A stretch of DNA of 64,000 nt from Natronomonas halophila (GTDB taxonomy: Archaea; Halobacteriota; Halobacteria; Halobacteriales; Haloarculaceae), in contig NZ_CP058334.1 of assembly GCF_013391085.1 (NCBI RefSeq), positions 1,426,001 to 1,490,000 of the forward strand. The letters are read 5' to 3'. Positions 1 to 7,455 of the stretch are shown here, piece by piece. The stretch's first letter is position 1; each line of letters starts with the position of its first letter. The notes beneath the pieces are model-generated. The model was not told where the DNA came from and did no database searches. It was given only the letters and a program-made list of their open reading frames with translations. A program made the position numbers and the translations under genes.

Positions 1-46
1 TGAACATCGCGGTCGCCAGAATCAGGTTCTTCCACTTGTCCTTCAT
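1..46 (-). CDS. 5' end of an unidentified gene, cut by the window edge
   Basis: Reading leftward from an ATG at 46, fifteen codons are visible (MKDKWKNLILATAMF). This is a short basic start followed by a hydrophobic run, which suggests a membrane or exported protein, but the family cannot be named. A degenerate NarO-like dyad at 129-140 and an AT-rich TATA candidate near 108-120 lie upstream in the right order for this strand. It may therefore belong to the anaerobic regulon described elsewhere in the window. Confidence 0.4.
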   Translation of the reverse strand, partial: MKDKWKNLILATAMF

Positions 47-414
47 GCGGTCACCCCCGAACGGCGGTCGGCGGACGTCCCGTCCGCCACACTATCCCGA
101 GTCCATTCGTCTAATAATACCAAAATATCGAACACATACGACGTTTCTGTCATCGTTTTATGCCAATAGACACTATATTATAGGGATTAGCGTTGATGGA
201 CGTCCAGATAATAAGGCCCAGGGATGGAAGAGCAGACAATTACTATGGACCTAGTATATGTATATATAATCGGTTGCCCGGAACGACTCTCGAATAGTAA
301 ACGTTCATGCGCATTTACTCGGGAGGGCGCTCGCAGTCACACGCAGGCAGCGGGCGCTCCGCGGGGCCGATTTCGTCGTGGGGACACAGTACATCGACCG
401 CTCGCTCGGCCGGC
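47..414. promoter_or_regulatory. Non-coding AT-rich upstream region
   Basis: No convincing gene is present. The stretch is AT-rich around 105-285, in contrast to neighbouring coding DNA. It contains a one-mismatch NarO-like dyad at 129-140 (CGAACACATACG) and, on the minus strand, a TATA-like TATTATTAG near 108-117. The spacing from dyad centre to TATA centre is about 19 bp, as at better sites in this window. That would place a transcription start near position 90, about 43 nt ahead of the ATG at 46. Confidence 0.35.
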
Positions 415-906
415 TCAGGAATCGAGGTTCGCTATCGGTTCGCCGCGTGAGAGGGCCGTAACGGAGTCCTCGATACTGTGATGGGTACCGTCCTGCCAGC
501 AGGGATAGAGCCCCCGAACGGCGTCGTCGTCCCGGAGCGCGATACAGACCGGGGGCAGCGCGACGACGTACTCGTCGCTTCCGGTCGCCGCCTTCCGTTC
601 GAAGAACGGTTCGAGGGAGGTCCGCCCAACCGCCTCGACGAACCGTTCGTAGGCTTCCGCCACGGTGTCATCGTTCGGGAGGGTAGCCCGTTCGGGCCAC
701 TCGACCACCGAGACCGAATCGAGGACGCCCGCAGCAGTCAACGTATCGAACACCTCACGGACGTTCCGCTGACGGCGCCGGACGTATGTGGGAGGGTCCT
801 CGCGCACGTACACCGTAATATCGCCAGTGAGGTCGGCTCGGTCCGCGACCTTGACGATCACCGCATCGTCCCCACGAGCGTTCCGTGCGTCTATTCCTCT
901 GAGCAT
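415..906 (-). CDS. Haloarchaeal HTH-domain-like conserved protein
   Basis: A 163-residue cytosolic protein. It has the pattern of a haloarchaeal family usually annotated only as HTH domain-containing: an early VYVREDPP segment followed by an arginine-rich helix, a middle AYERFVEAVGRTSLEPFFERK segment, and a C-terminal LPPVCIAL strand followed by a short YPCWQDG segment. I chose the ATG at 906 rather than the upstream alternative at 954. A minus-strand TATA element (TATTTAATAA, centre near 933) lies 27 bp ahead of it, which predicts a leaderless transcript. The function is unknown; a regulatory role is inferred only from family annotation that I recall. Confidence 0.65.
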   Translation of the reverse strand: MLRGIDARNARGDDAVIVKVADRADLTGDITVYVREDPPTYVRRRQRNVREVFDTLTAAGVLDSVSVVEWPERATLPNDDTVAEAYERFVEAVGRTSLEPFFERKAATGSDEYVVALPPVCIALRDDDAVRGLYPCWQDGTHHSIEDSVTALSRGEPIANLDS

Positions 907-1703
907 ACACTCCGTTTCGAACGAATTATTAAATACCCTCGTATGAACAAGCATCTCTTTTTAGGACTAATTAGTAATTATATACAAGATTTTAGTCCAA
1001 ATTAGACCATATATAGCTAGATATCCGACCATTATAAGACATTCATAAATCACTTCACGATAGACGCTACAAAAGACGAATCGGCCATCGCCGACGTCTC
1101 GGACAGACAACGTCGGCACGAGCCGATGGGACGTCCCTGCTCGCCACGACAGGGACATGACAGAGTTCTGGACCACGGCTGCAATGGCAGGCCCGATAGC
1201 GCAGGTGCCAGAGAGGGTCGACTCGTGTGTTCACCAGACTTCGTTCCACCTCCCGTTTCGAACGGTCGTTTCGGCAGAACTCCCCGTGACGAGCCGCCCG
1301 AACGAGCGACACGGAACCCGTCCGGCACGGCACCAACACGCGATGAGTTCTGCGAACACCACACAAACGAATGTGTCCTTATCTGGGATAAAGTTTTCCT
1401 ATAAACATCCTAGAACTGTATTTTGAATATGAACGTTCATCTATCCCCAGTACAAGATTAGAATCAAAATCATCTATTTCGTTCCGAGCACCACCCACAT
1501 CCGATTAGCGTTCAAATCACCCCAGTTCCGGCCGCTCAGCGTTTCACGCGCTGATACCCTGCGTCCTGCTGACCATCATCCAGACCCCATTATTTTACAA
1601 TCAAGGCTAGAATCGGTATTTTAGAAAATGTTTCTAAACCTAATACTGTTCTAGACACCTTATCAAGAACCTTTATCTACTTCTTCTGGATATTCGTTCC
1701 TGT
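907..1703. other. Non-coding stretch with AT-rich segments and a perfect dyad
   Basis: Several short overlapping reading frames exist on both strands between 967 and 1426, but none has family features, so I treat the stretch as non-coding or decayed. The flanks (920-1060, 1395-1480, 1570-1690) are AT-rich. A 19-bp dyad TTTAGAAA-ATG-TTTCTAAA lies at 1620-1638, about 66 bp before the zinc-ribbon gene at 1704. A TTTATC element at 1672-1677 could be its TATA box. Confidence 0.5.
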
Positions 1704-1826
1704 ATGTCAGCAAAACAGCCTTCGTTCGTTGGCTCAGCGAGCTTCGCACCGTGTCCGAACTGCAACGAGGGGGCCCTCACGTGGGACCCGACGAAAGCCG
1801 AATCGACCTGTATGGTCTGTGACTGA
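1704..1826 (+). CDS. Small zinc-ribbon protein (40 aa)
   Basis: The sequence encodes a 40-residue peptide with CPNC near residues 18-21 and CMVCD at the C-terminus, four cysteines spaced as a zinc ribbon. Such micro-zinc-finger proteins are frequent in haloarchaea, and most are of unknown function. The gene ends 12 nt before the NAD synthase start and probably shares its transcript. The upstream TTTATC element near 1672-1677 supports a promoter close to this ATG. Confidence 0.65.
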   Translation: MSAKQPSFVGSASFAPCPNCNEGALTWDPTKAESTCMVCD

Positions 1827-1838
1827 CCCTTTTCAGAA

Positions 1839-2738
1839 ATGGCGACACGCGACCGGGCGAACGACAGTCGTCCAGTTATCGACGGGTTTCGAGACGATAT
1901 CGAAACGGTCGAAGAGGAGTGCGTTTCGTTCATCCGCTCGGCCGTCGACGATGCCGGCGTTCAGGAGGTCGTCGTCGCGCTGAGCGGCGGCATCGATTCG
2001 ACGACGGCGGCCACGCTGGCGGTCGAGGCACTCGGCAGGCGCTCGGTCAATGGCCTCGTCCTCCCCTCCGAGACCAGCGACGAGTCGAACATCGACGACG
2101 CCCAACGGGCGGCCTTCGACCTCGGTATCGACTTCCGAACAGTGGACATCCAGCCCGTCGTCGACACGCTCGCCGAAACCATGAGTTCGGACCACTGGTT
2201 CGAACGAGCGGTGGCAGACGGCGGGCCAGCATCCGTCCACTCCGAGGATACCACTAACCCAAACGGCGAATACAGGCGAGCGGTCGGGAACGCGACCGCC
2301 CGCGCACGTATGATGGCGACCTATTTCGAGGCGAACCTGCACGACCGGCTCGTGCTCGGTACCGGAAACCGGACAGAACTGGCGCTGGGGTATTTCACGA
2401 AATACGGCGACGGGGGCGTCGACATCCTCCCGCTCGGCGACCTCTACAAGACGGAGGTCCGCCGACTAGCCGAACACCTCGACGTTCCCGAGCGTATCAT
2501 CGACAAGCAGCCGACCGCGGGGCTCTGGGACGGCCAGACGGATACCGACGAACTCGGGGCGTCCTACGGGACTATCGACGCCATCCTCCGGAAACTGTTC
2601 GACGAGGGATGCAGTGTGGCCCAGACCGCCGCAGAACTCGGCGTCGAGGAGGACCTCGTCGTCCGGTTCGCCGAGATGTATCGGGACGCCGCACACAAAC
2701 GGGCGACCCCGCCGACGCCGGACACCTACGTCAGCTAA
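1839..2738 (+). CDS. nadE: NAD synthase (ammonia-dependent type)
   Basis: NAD synthase amidates nicotinate adenine dinucleotide to NAD using ATP. The PP-loop motif LSGGIDSTT is at residues 48-56. The family signature GTGNRTELALGYFTKYGDG starts near residue 173, followed by LPLGDLYKTEVR and TAGLWDGQTDTDELG. Length (299 aa) fits the NH3-type enzyme, and no glutaminase domain is attached. It follows the zinc-ribbon peptide closely and precedes a small protein at 2748, so the three are likely co-transcribed. The assignment is firm. Confidence 0.95.
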   Translation: MATRDRANDSRPVIDGFRDDIETVEEECVSFIRSAVDDAGVQEVVVALSGGIDSTTAATLAVEALGRRSVNGLVLPSETSDESNIDDAQRAAFDLGIDFRTVDIQPVVDTLAETMSSDHWFERAVADGGPASVHSEDTTNPNGEYRRAVGNATARARMMATYFEANLHDRLVLGTGNRTELALGYFTKYGDGGVDILPLGDLYKTEVRRLAEHLDVPERIIDKQPTAGLWDGQTDTDELGASYGTIDAILRKLFDEGCSVAQTAAELGVEEDLVVRFAEMYRDAAHKRATPPTPDTYVS

Positions 2739-2747
2739 TCGTGACGT

Positions 2748-2927
2748 ATGTTACCTGAAATGACACGATCCTCAACCACGACCGCGATGACGCTGTATCG
2801 GAGCCGAACGCTCACGCTGGACCAGGCGGCCGATTATACCGGGATTCCAGCGGCGAGACTCACCGCGACGCTACAATCGCACGGTATCACGCTCGACGAA
2901 CCCGACGAGCGAGCCGGACGGAGATAA
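2748..2927 (+). CDS. Small haloarchaeal HTH-like protein (59 aa)
   Basis: A 59-residue protein beginning MLPEMTRSSTTTAMTLYRSR. The core reads TLTLDQAADYTGIPAARL followed by an LQSHGI turn, which looks like a tri-helical helix-turn-helix. I recall similar haloarchaeal orphan proteins in a domain-of-unknown-function family. It starts 9 nt after nadE, so it probably belongs to the same transcript. Alternative ATGs at codon 5 or codon 14 cannot be excluded. A DNA-binding role is inference. Confidence 0.6.
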   Translation: MLPEMTRSSTTTAMTLYRSRTLTLDQAADYTGIPAARLTATLQSHGITLDEPDERAGRR

Positions 2928-3384
2928 CCGCGAAGGAAACGCTCTTCGAAGGCCGCCGGGTCCGTCGCCAGTACCTCCCGAAGGCGGTTGACGGGGGCGG
3001 TCAGACGAAAATCTAGATTGAGATCGGTGATAGAACCTGTGGGTGGTCCTGAGGGGTTCTATTTAAAAACAAGCAAACCACGTGCGATAGCCGGCTGAAC
3101 AAGCAACGAGGTTGGCATCCGCCGAGCGGGGCGTTTGAAAAACGCCCCCGAGGCGGTTCCCGGCGACGAGCGATAGCGAGACGCGACCGTAGGGAGCGTC
3201 TCGGAAATGCGAACGGCGAACGAAGTGAGCCGTGAGCAAAGCGAGTCGCCGTAGCGCCCGACGACTACCGCGCGGCCGTCAGGCCGCGCGACTGGAGGAG
3301 GGTGCGCATATTTTCACCACGTTTTTGCCGAGAACCGGGGTCGCGGCAACGCTGCGACCCGCGTTCTCGTGCAAAAAGTGGCTG
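2928..3384. other. Non-coding stretch of short inverted repeats
   Basis: No gene is seen. The segment 3120-3300 is built of short palindromic GAGCG/CGAAGTGAG-like elements typical of haloarchaeal intergenic DNA. A TATTTAAAA element at 3060-3068 could be a promoter remnant. The right end carries the long stem described separately at 3317-3381. Confidence 0.5.
3317..3381 (-). terminator. Long stem-loop after the acyl-CoA dehydrogenase gene
   Basis: Nested inverted repeats pair CACGTTTTTGC with GCAAAAAGTG, CGAGAAC with GTTCTCG, and GGGTCGC with TGCGACCC around a loop near 3348-3355. The stem begins 4 nt after the stop codon of the gene ending at 3385, and the A/T tracts would give U-rich RNA on the exit side. 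A transcription terminator or 3'-end stabiliser is the simplest reading; a mobile repeat end is the alternative. Confidence 0.5.
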
Positions 3385-4587
3385 TTAATAGGCAGCGTAA
3401 TCCGTCAGTTCCTTCCCGACGACGAGTTTCTGAATCTCGGTCGTCCCGTCGGGAATCGTCATGACGCTGGCGTCACGGTAGTAGCGTTCGAGGCGGTTCT
3501 CGGTTTTGAGACCCGCGCCGCCGTGCAGTTGTAGGGCGTTGTAGGTGGCGTCGACGGACCGTTCGGAAGTGTAGCCCTTCGCGAGCGACGAGATGAGGCG
3601 GGCGCGGTCGTCGCCGCGTTCCAGCAGTTCCAGCGCGTGCCGGGAGAGTTGGCGGGAGGTTTCGAGGTCCCGCAGAATCTCGTAGAGTTTCTCCTGGACG
3701 AGTTGGTTCTGGCCGATGGGTTTGCCGAACGTCTCCCGTTCGTGGACGTAATCGAGCGCCTCGTCGAAGGCCGCTTGCATAATGCCGACGGCCATGAACG
3801 ACATACCCGTCCGCATGAACGAGAAGGTCGCGTTGAGCGCCTTCTGTTCGAAGAACAACTGCGAGACGGCTTCGGGGAAGGGAACGATGTCCTGCATGTC
3901 GGCGCCATCCATCAGGGCGTTGCCGACGATGTTCGAGAGGCGGTTGTCCTCCGGAATGCGGACGCCGTCGAAGTGCATCTTGCCGTTGTTGACGCCCTTC
4001 CAGCCGAGTTTATCCATGGTCTCCGTCTCGAAGGGGGAGTTGTGCTGGTCGACGAGGAACATGTCCTGGGTGTCGGCCTCGTCGTCGTGGGCGACCACGA
4101 GGGCGACGTCGGCGATGGGCGCGTTGCCGACCCACTCCTTCTTGCCTTCGAGGACGTACTCGTCGCCGTCTTTGTAGGCGACGGTGTTCGGGCGGGCGGT
4201 GTCGGAGCCGCCTTCGGGTTCGGTGACGGCGAGACAGCCGATGCACTCGCCGTCGTGGAGTTTATCGAGGAGTGCGTCCTGTGTCTCGTCGGCGGCGTGC
4301 TGGACGAACACCGACGGGAAGGACATCTGCAGGGCGACGTTGAGGCTGGGCCAAACGCGGGAGACCTCCTCGGAGACGATGGCGAACCGTTCGAGGTTCC
4401 CGAAGTACTCCTGAGCCATGTCGGGGCTGAAGCCGATGTCGAGTTCCCGGAGGACGCCCGTGTATTCGAGGAACTCCTCGCGTGTGAGGGGTTCTTTGTC
4501 GGCCTCGTCGACGATTGGCTCGATTTCCGCCTCGAGGAGGTCCTGCAGGTTCTCCCGGAACTCGCCGCCGTCCTCGTCGTAGAACAT
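3385..4587 (-). CDS. Acyl-CoA dehydrogenase family protein
   Basis: A 400-residue FAD-dependent acyl-CoA dehydrogenase, the first oxidation step of fatty-acid or other acyl-CoA breakdown. Visible family blocks are CLAVTEPEGGSDTA (substrate/FAD loop), the GKKEWVGNA segment, RETFGKPIGQNQLVQEKL in the C-terminal helical domain, and LQLHGGAGLKTENRLERYYRDA with TIPDGTTEIQ near the end. The start abuts the stop codon of the SCP2-like gene (4588), so the two form one operon with that gene first. The preferred chain length cannot be read from the sequence. Confidence 0.92.
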   Translation of the reverse strand: MFYDEDGGEFRENLQDLLEAEIEPIVDEADKEPLTREEFLEYTGVLRELDIGFSPDMAQEYFGNLERFAIVSEEVSRVWPSLNVALQMSFPSVFVQHAADETQDALLDKLHDGECIGCLAVTEPEGGSDTARPNTVAYKDGDEYVLEGKKEWVGNAPIADVALVVAHDDEADTQDMFLVDQHNSPFETETMDKLGWKGVNNGKMHFDGVRIPEDNRLSNIVGNALMDGADMQDIVPFPEAVSQLFFEQKALNATFSFMRTGMSFMAVGIMQAAFDEALDYVHERETFGKPIGQNQLVQEKLYEILRDLETSRQLSRHALELLERGDDRARLISSLAKGYTSERSVDATYNALQLHGGAGLKTENRLERYYRDASVMTIPDGTTEIQKLVVGKELTDYAAY

Positions 4588-5145
4588 CTATTCGTAGTGC
4601 TCCGAGAGCGCGCCCATGATGGGGGCGAGCTGGGTGCCAACCTGAACGGGGCCGTCGAGTTCGTACTGCTGGCTCATGAAGCCCTGCACGGGGTCGATGG
4701 TGCCCGTGATGAGGCCGACGAGGTTGTCGGCGGGGCCCTCGATTTCGAGGATGGGGTCCTCGAGCGTGCCGGCGCCGCCGGTCAGCGTCTCGCTTTCGGC
4801 GTCGACTTCGAGGTGGCCTTCCATCGCGCAGTCGTCGGCCTCGAAGTTGACGGTGATGTCCTGGGTAATCTGGTCGCGGACGTTCTCGTCGTTCTCGACG
4901 AGCACCTGCGTGCCCGTCCACAGGAAGTCCTGGAAGCCGTCGGCGGTTTCGGGGTTGGCGTCGACGAACGCGGCGATGTCGATTTCCTCCATCCGGCCGA
5001 CGACGTCCCCGAACAGTTCGGGGTTCGCGCGGACGAAGGCCTCGGTTTCGCCGTCGATGTCCGCGAGGAAACCGGACAGTTCGTCGGCGAGTTCGTCGGT
5101 CGATGCGTCGAGCAGGTCTTCGGCGTAGGTGGTTGCTTCGGTCAT
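4588..5145 (-). CDS. SCP2 sterol-transfer-like protein, first gene of acyl-CoA dehydrogenase operon
   Basis: A 185-residue acidic soluble protein. Its C-terminal two thirds reads as an SCP2-type lipid-binding fold: a DITVNFEADDCAMEG strand pair, LEVDAESETLTGGAG, DPILEIEGPADNLVGLITG and a final DPVQGFMSQQYELDGPVQ. Members are thought to hold acyl chains or acyl-CoA. The ATG at 5145 (MTEATTYAEDLL) is preferred over the longer frame starting at 5403, because a TATA box and dyad lie between them. A related protein is at 9125-9649 beside an acyl-CoA ligase, which supports a fatty-acyl role. Confidence 0.75.
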   Translation of the reverse strand: MTEATTYAEDLLDASTDELADELSGFLADIDGETEAFVRANPELFGDVVGRMEEIDIAAFVDANPETADGFQDFLWTGTQVLVENDENVRDQITQDITVNFEADDCAMEGHLEVDAESETLTGGAGTLEDPILEIEGPADNLVGLITGTIDPVQGFMSQQYELDGPVQVGTQLAPIMGALSEHYE

Positions 5146-5193
5146 GGTCGTTCTCGGGGCGGTACCCCGTGTACCCGATACGTTCGGAGAACC

Positions 5194-5234
5194 AACCCTG
5201 TGGGTTATCCCTCCCATGGGTGGAGATTTATAAG
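5194..5234 (-). promoter_or_regulatory. Promoter with dyad at the predicted start site, SCP2/acyl-CoA dehydrogenase operon
   Basis: On the minus strand a TATA element CTTATAAATC sits at about 5225-5234, predicting transcription from about 5203. The dyad AACCC-TGT-GGGTT (5194-5206) overlaps that point, a position expected for a repressor. A second short palindrome CCCATGGG lies between them. The regulator is unknown; a fatty-acid-responsive repressor is a guess from gene content. Confidence 0.45.
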
Positions 5235-5322
5235 CAATCGCGGAAACGGGCGTTTCGGAGCCGAAAAGAGGCGAATGCAGCGGTGTTTTGCTTAAGAGAC
5301 CCCGCCCGCTGATTCGACACCA

Positions 5323-5330
5323 TTTATATA
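5323..5330 (+). promoter_or_regulatory. TATA box of the regulator gene at 5413
   Basis: TTTATATA on the plus strand predicts a transcription start near 5354 and a leader of about 60 nt. It is followed at once by CCCCATACTG. A related CCCACATACTG string follows the TATA box upstream of the HTH gene at 13317. Confidence 0.5.
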
Positions 5331-5412
5331 CCCCATACTGGCGCGCGCCGGAACGGCGGTTTTCGGCGCTTGGGAAGCGCTTATCCGTCACTACCTCCCT
5401 CATTCGGGTAGT

Positions 5413-6063
5413 ATGCGCTACGTCCGGACGGTCATCATACCGCGGGAGGGAGGCTTACACCCGGTCGACGAGGCGTTGGCCCAGGAGCCGAAGATAACCC
5501 GGGAACTGCTCCACAACATCAGCCTGCTGGACGACGGGACCGCGATTACGCTGTTCCAGTTGTCCGGCGATATCGACCGCGCGCGTGACATCGCCGAGGC
5601 CTCCGACGAGGTGCTGGACTTCCAGCTTTCGGAGGGCGACGACCACATCACGGTCTACGCTCACTTCGTGCCGACACAGGACATCATCGACCTCCTGAGC
5701 CTCTTCCGGGAGTACGAACTCATCCTCGATATGCCGCTGGAGTACACGACCGACGGCTCGCTGCGCGCCCACATCGTCGGCGAGGAGGCGGTCATCCGCG
5801 AGGTCATCCCGAAAGTCCCGGACGGCATCGGCCTGAACCTCGAACAGATAAGCGACTACGTCCCCGAGGAGGAACGCCTCTTCTCGATGCTCACCGAGCG
5901 CCAGCAGGAGACCCTGCAGGCCGCCCTCGAAGTGGGTTACTATCAGGTGCCGCGACAGGCGACCCATCAGGACATCGCCGACTATCTGGACCGCTCGGAC
6001 GGCACCGTCGGCGAACACCTCCGAAAAATCGAGGCCAAAGTGATGGCCGCAATCGCGCCGTAG
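5413..6063 (+). CDS. HTH_10 (bacterio-opsin-activator type) transcriptional regulator
   Basis: A 216-residue protein with an N-terminal alpha/beta ligand-like domain (residues about 1-150) and a C-terminal HTH_10 domain. The HTH_10 domain shows LTERQQETLQAALEVGYYQVPRQATHQDIADYLDRSDGTVGEHLRKIE. No cysteine cluster is present, unlike the NarO-like proteins at 12483 and 33532. It diverges from the SCP2/acyl-CoA dehydrogenase operon across a shared 267-bp region, so control of that operon is plausible but unproven. Confidence 0.85.
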   Translation: MRYVRTVIIPREGGLHPVDEALAQEPKITRELLHNISLLDDGTAITLFQLSGDIDRARDIAEASDEVLDFQLSEGDDHITVYAHFVPTQDIIDLLSLFREYELILDMPLEYTTDGSLRAHIVGEEAVIREVIPKVPDGIGLNLEQISDYVPEEERLFSMLTERQQETLQAALEVGYYQVPRQATHQDIADYLDRSDGTVGEHLRKIEAKVMAAIAP

Positions 6064-6113
6064 CGCGGCCGCTAGTCGGCTTTTCTTAAAAAACGAAGTG
6101 AGAAGCGTCGCGG

Positions 6114-7268
6114 TCAGCCGACGATACGGCGGCCGGCGAACGCCGCGACGACGGCGACGAGAGCGGCGATGGCACCGAAGCCAGCGCCGTCGCCCTCGGT
6201 GTCGGTCTGCTCAGTCTCGGCCTCGTCACCGCTCGCCGTCCCCTCGGTGGCGGTGTCGGTGGCCGTTTCGGTCGCCTCGTTGCCCTCGACCGTCACGGTC
6301 GCGGTCTGGGCGGCCAGTTCGGTGCCGTCCTCGGCATGGACGGCGACGGTGACGTTCGTGGTCTCGGTGAGCGTCGGTTCGAGGTCGAGTTCGAGGTCCT
6401 CGACGGTCGTGCCGGCATCGAACGTCCGCGTCTTGTTCAGGTCGCCCGCGTCGGTGTGAACGTCGACGTAGTAGGGCTTGCCAGCGGTCACCTTCTCGAC
6501 GTTGATGGTGTGTACCTCGTCGTGTTCGTCGACCTGCCGGGTCTGGTCGGAGAACGTGACGCCGGCGGTCGTGACCGTCGCCGTCTGGGCGGCCAGTTCC
6601 GTGCCGTTGGTCGCGTGAACCGCGACGGTGACGTTCGTCGTGTTCTTCAGCGTCGGGTCGAGCACGAGTTCGAGGTCGGTCTGGGCGGTGCCCGCCGCGA
6701 ACGTCTCCGTCGTGTTCAGGTCGCCGTACTCGGAGTGAACGTCGACGTAGTACTCCTCGTCGGCGGCGACGGTGTCGACCGAGATGGTGTGAACCTCGTC
6801 GTGCTCGTCGAGTTCGCGGGTCTGGTCGGAGAACTCGACGGTCGGCGCGTCGACGACGTCGACGGCGATGGTCTGGGCTTCCAGTTCGGTGCCGTTGGCC
6901 GCATGCGTCGCGACCGTCACCGTGGTGTCCTCGGTCAGCGTCGGGTCGAGGACGAGTTCGAGGTCCTCGACGGTCGTGCCGGCCTCGAAGGTCTTCGTCG
7001 TGTTCAAATCGCCCTGCTCGGCGTGAACGTCGACGTAGAACTCGGTGTCGGCGGTCGCGGAGTCCACGGTAATCGTGTGCACTTCGTCGTGTTCGTCCAT
7101 CACCTGCGTCTGGTTATGGACGACCAGATCGGCGCCTTCCGGATGTGCGGCAGCCCCACCCGCAAAGAGCGCGATGGCCAGAAGCGAGACGGCGGCGAAA
7201 AGCGCCACCGGGAGAACGTGTCGGTTCGCGTTCGATCCACCCCCTGAATCGGTAGAGAGTAACTGCAT
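6114..7268 (-). CDS. Exported surface protein with three tandem repeats and C-terminal anchor
   Basis: A 384-residue protein with a signal peptide (hydrophobic LPVALFAAVSLLAIALFAGG segment, cleavage near AAAHPEG). Three repeats of roughly 95 residues follow. Each carries DEHDEVHTI, then a YVDVH strand, a GDLN-T-TF-AGT turn and a DLEL-LDPTL segment ending in TVAVHA-NGTELAAQT. They match the repeat type I recall as DUF7282. A Thr/Glu-rich linker leads to a final GFGAIAALVAVVAAFAGRR helix, resembling archaeosortase (PGF-CTERM) anchors. The start at 7268 places the signal peptide correctly. It is probably an S-layer-associated protein; its partner is unknown. Confidence 0.75.
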   Translation of the reverse strand: MQLLSTDSGGGSNANRHVLPVALFAAVSLLAIALFAGGAAAHPEGADLVVHNQTQVMDEHDEVHTITVDSATADTEFYVDVHAEQGDLNTTKTFEAGTTVEDLELVLDPTLTEDTTVTVATHAANGTELEAQTIAVDVVDAPTVEFSDQTRELDEHDEVHTISVDTVAADEEYYVDVHSEYGDLNTTETFAAGTAQTDLELVLDPTLKNTTNVTVAVHATNGTELAAQTATVTTAGVTFSDQTRQVDEHDEVHTINVEKVTAGKPYYVDVHTDAGDLNKTRTFDAGTTVEDLELDLEPTLTETTNVTVAVHAEDGTELAAQTATVTVEGNEATETATDTATEGTASGDEAETEQTDTEGDGAGFGAIAALVAVVAAFAGRRIVG

Positions 7269-7455
7269 GATGCACTCGGGGCTGCCCCTTCCCTGCACTT
7301 ATGATTGGCTAAATTTAATCGTAAGACTTGCGGTAGACAGAAAATTAGCCTCGAGACAATCGGACAACGAACGGCCGCTCCCGAACGCCGGACCCACGTA
7401 AACCCCCTCCCATACGAGCGAACACCGATTGGAACGGGCAGACGAACGGTCAAGT

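Noticed and set aside
967..1426. Overlapping frames of 60-104 codons on both strands
   Set aside because: No start context, no family pattern, and several frames compete; better treated as non-coding or decayed sequence.
3120..3300. Short GAGCG/CGAAG repeats as a CRISPR or insertion element
   Set aside because: No regular repeat length or spacer pattern, no transposase and no target duplication; such strings are common in haloarchaeal intergenic DNA.
3637..5295. Long plus-strand frame (552 codons) opposite the acyl-CoA dehydrogenase operon
   Set aside because: It is the antisense shadow of two well-supported minus-strand genes; composition is Val/Gly/Asp-rich without domains, as expected from GC-rich codon bias.
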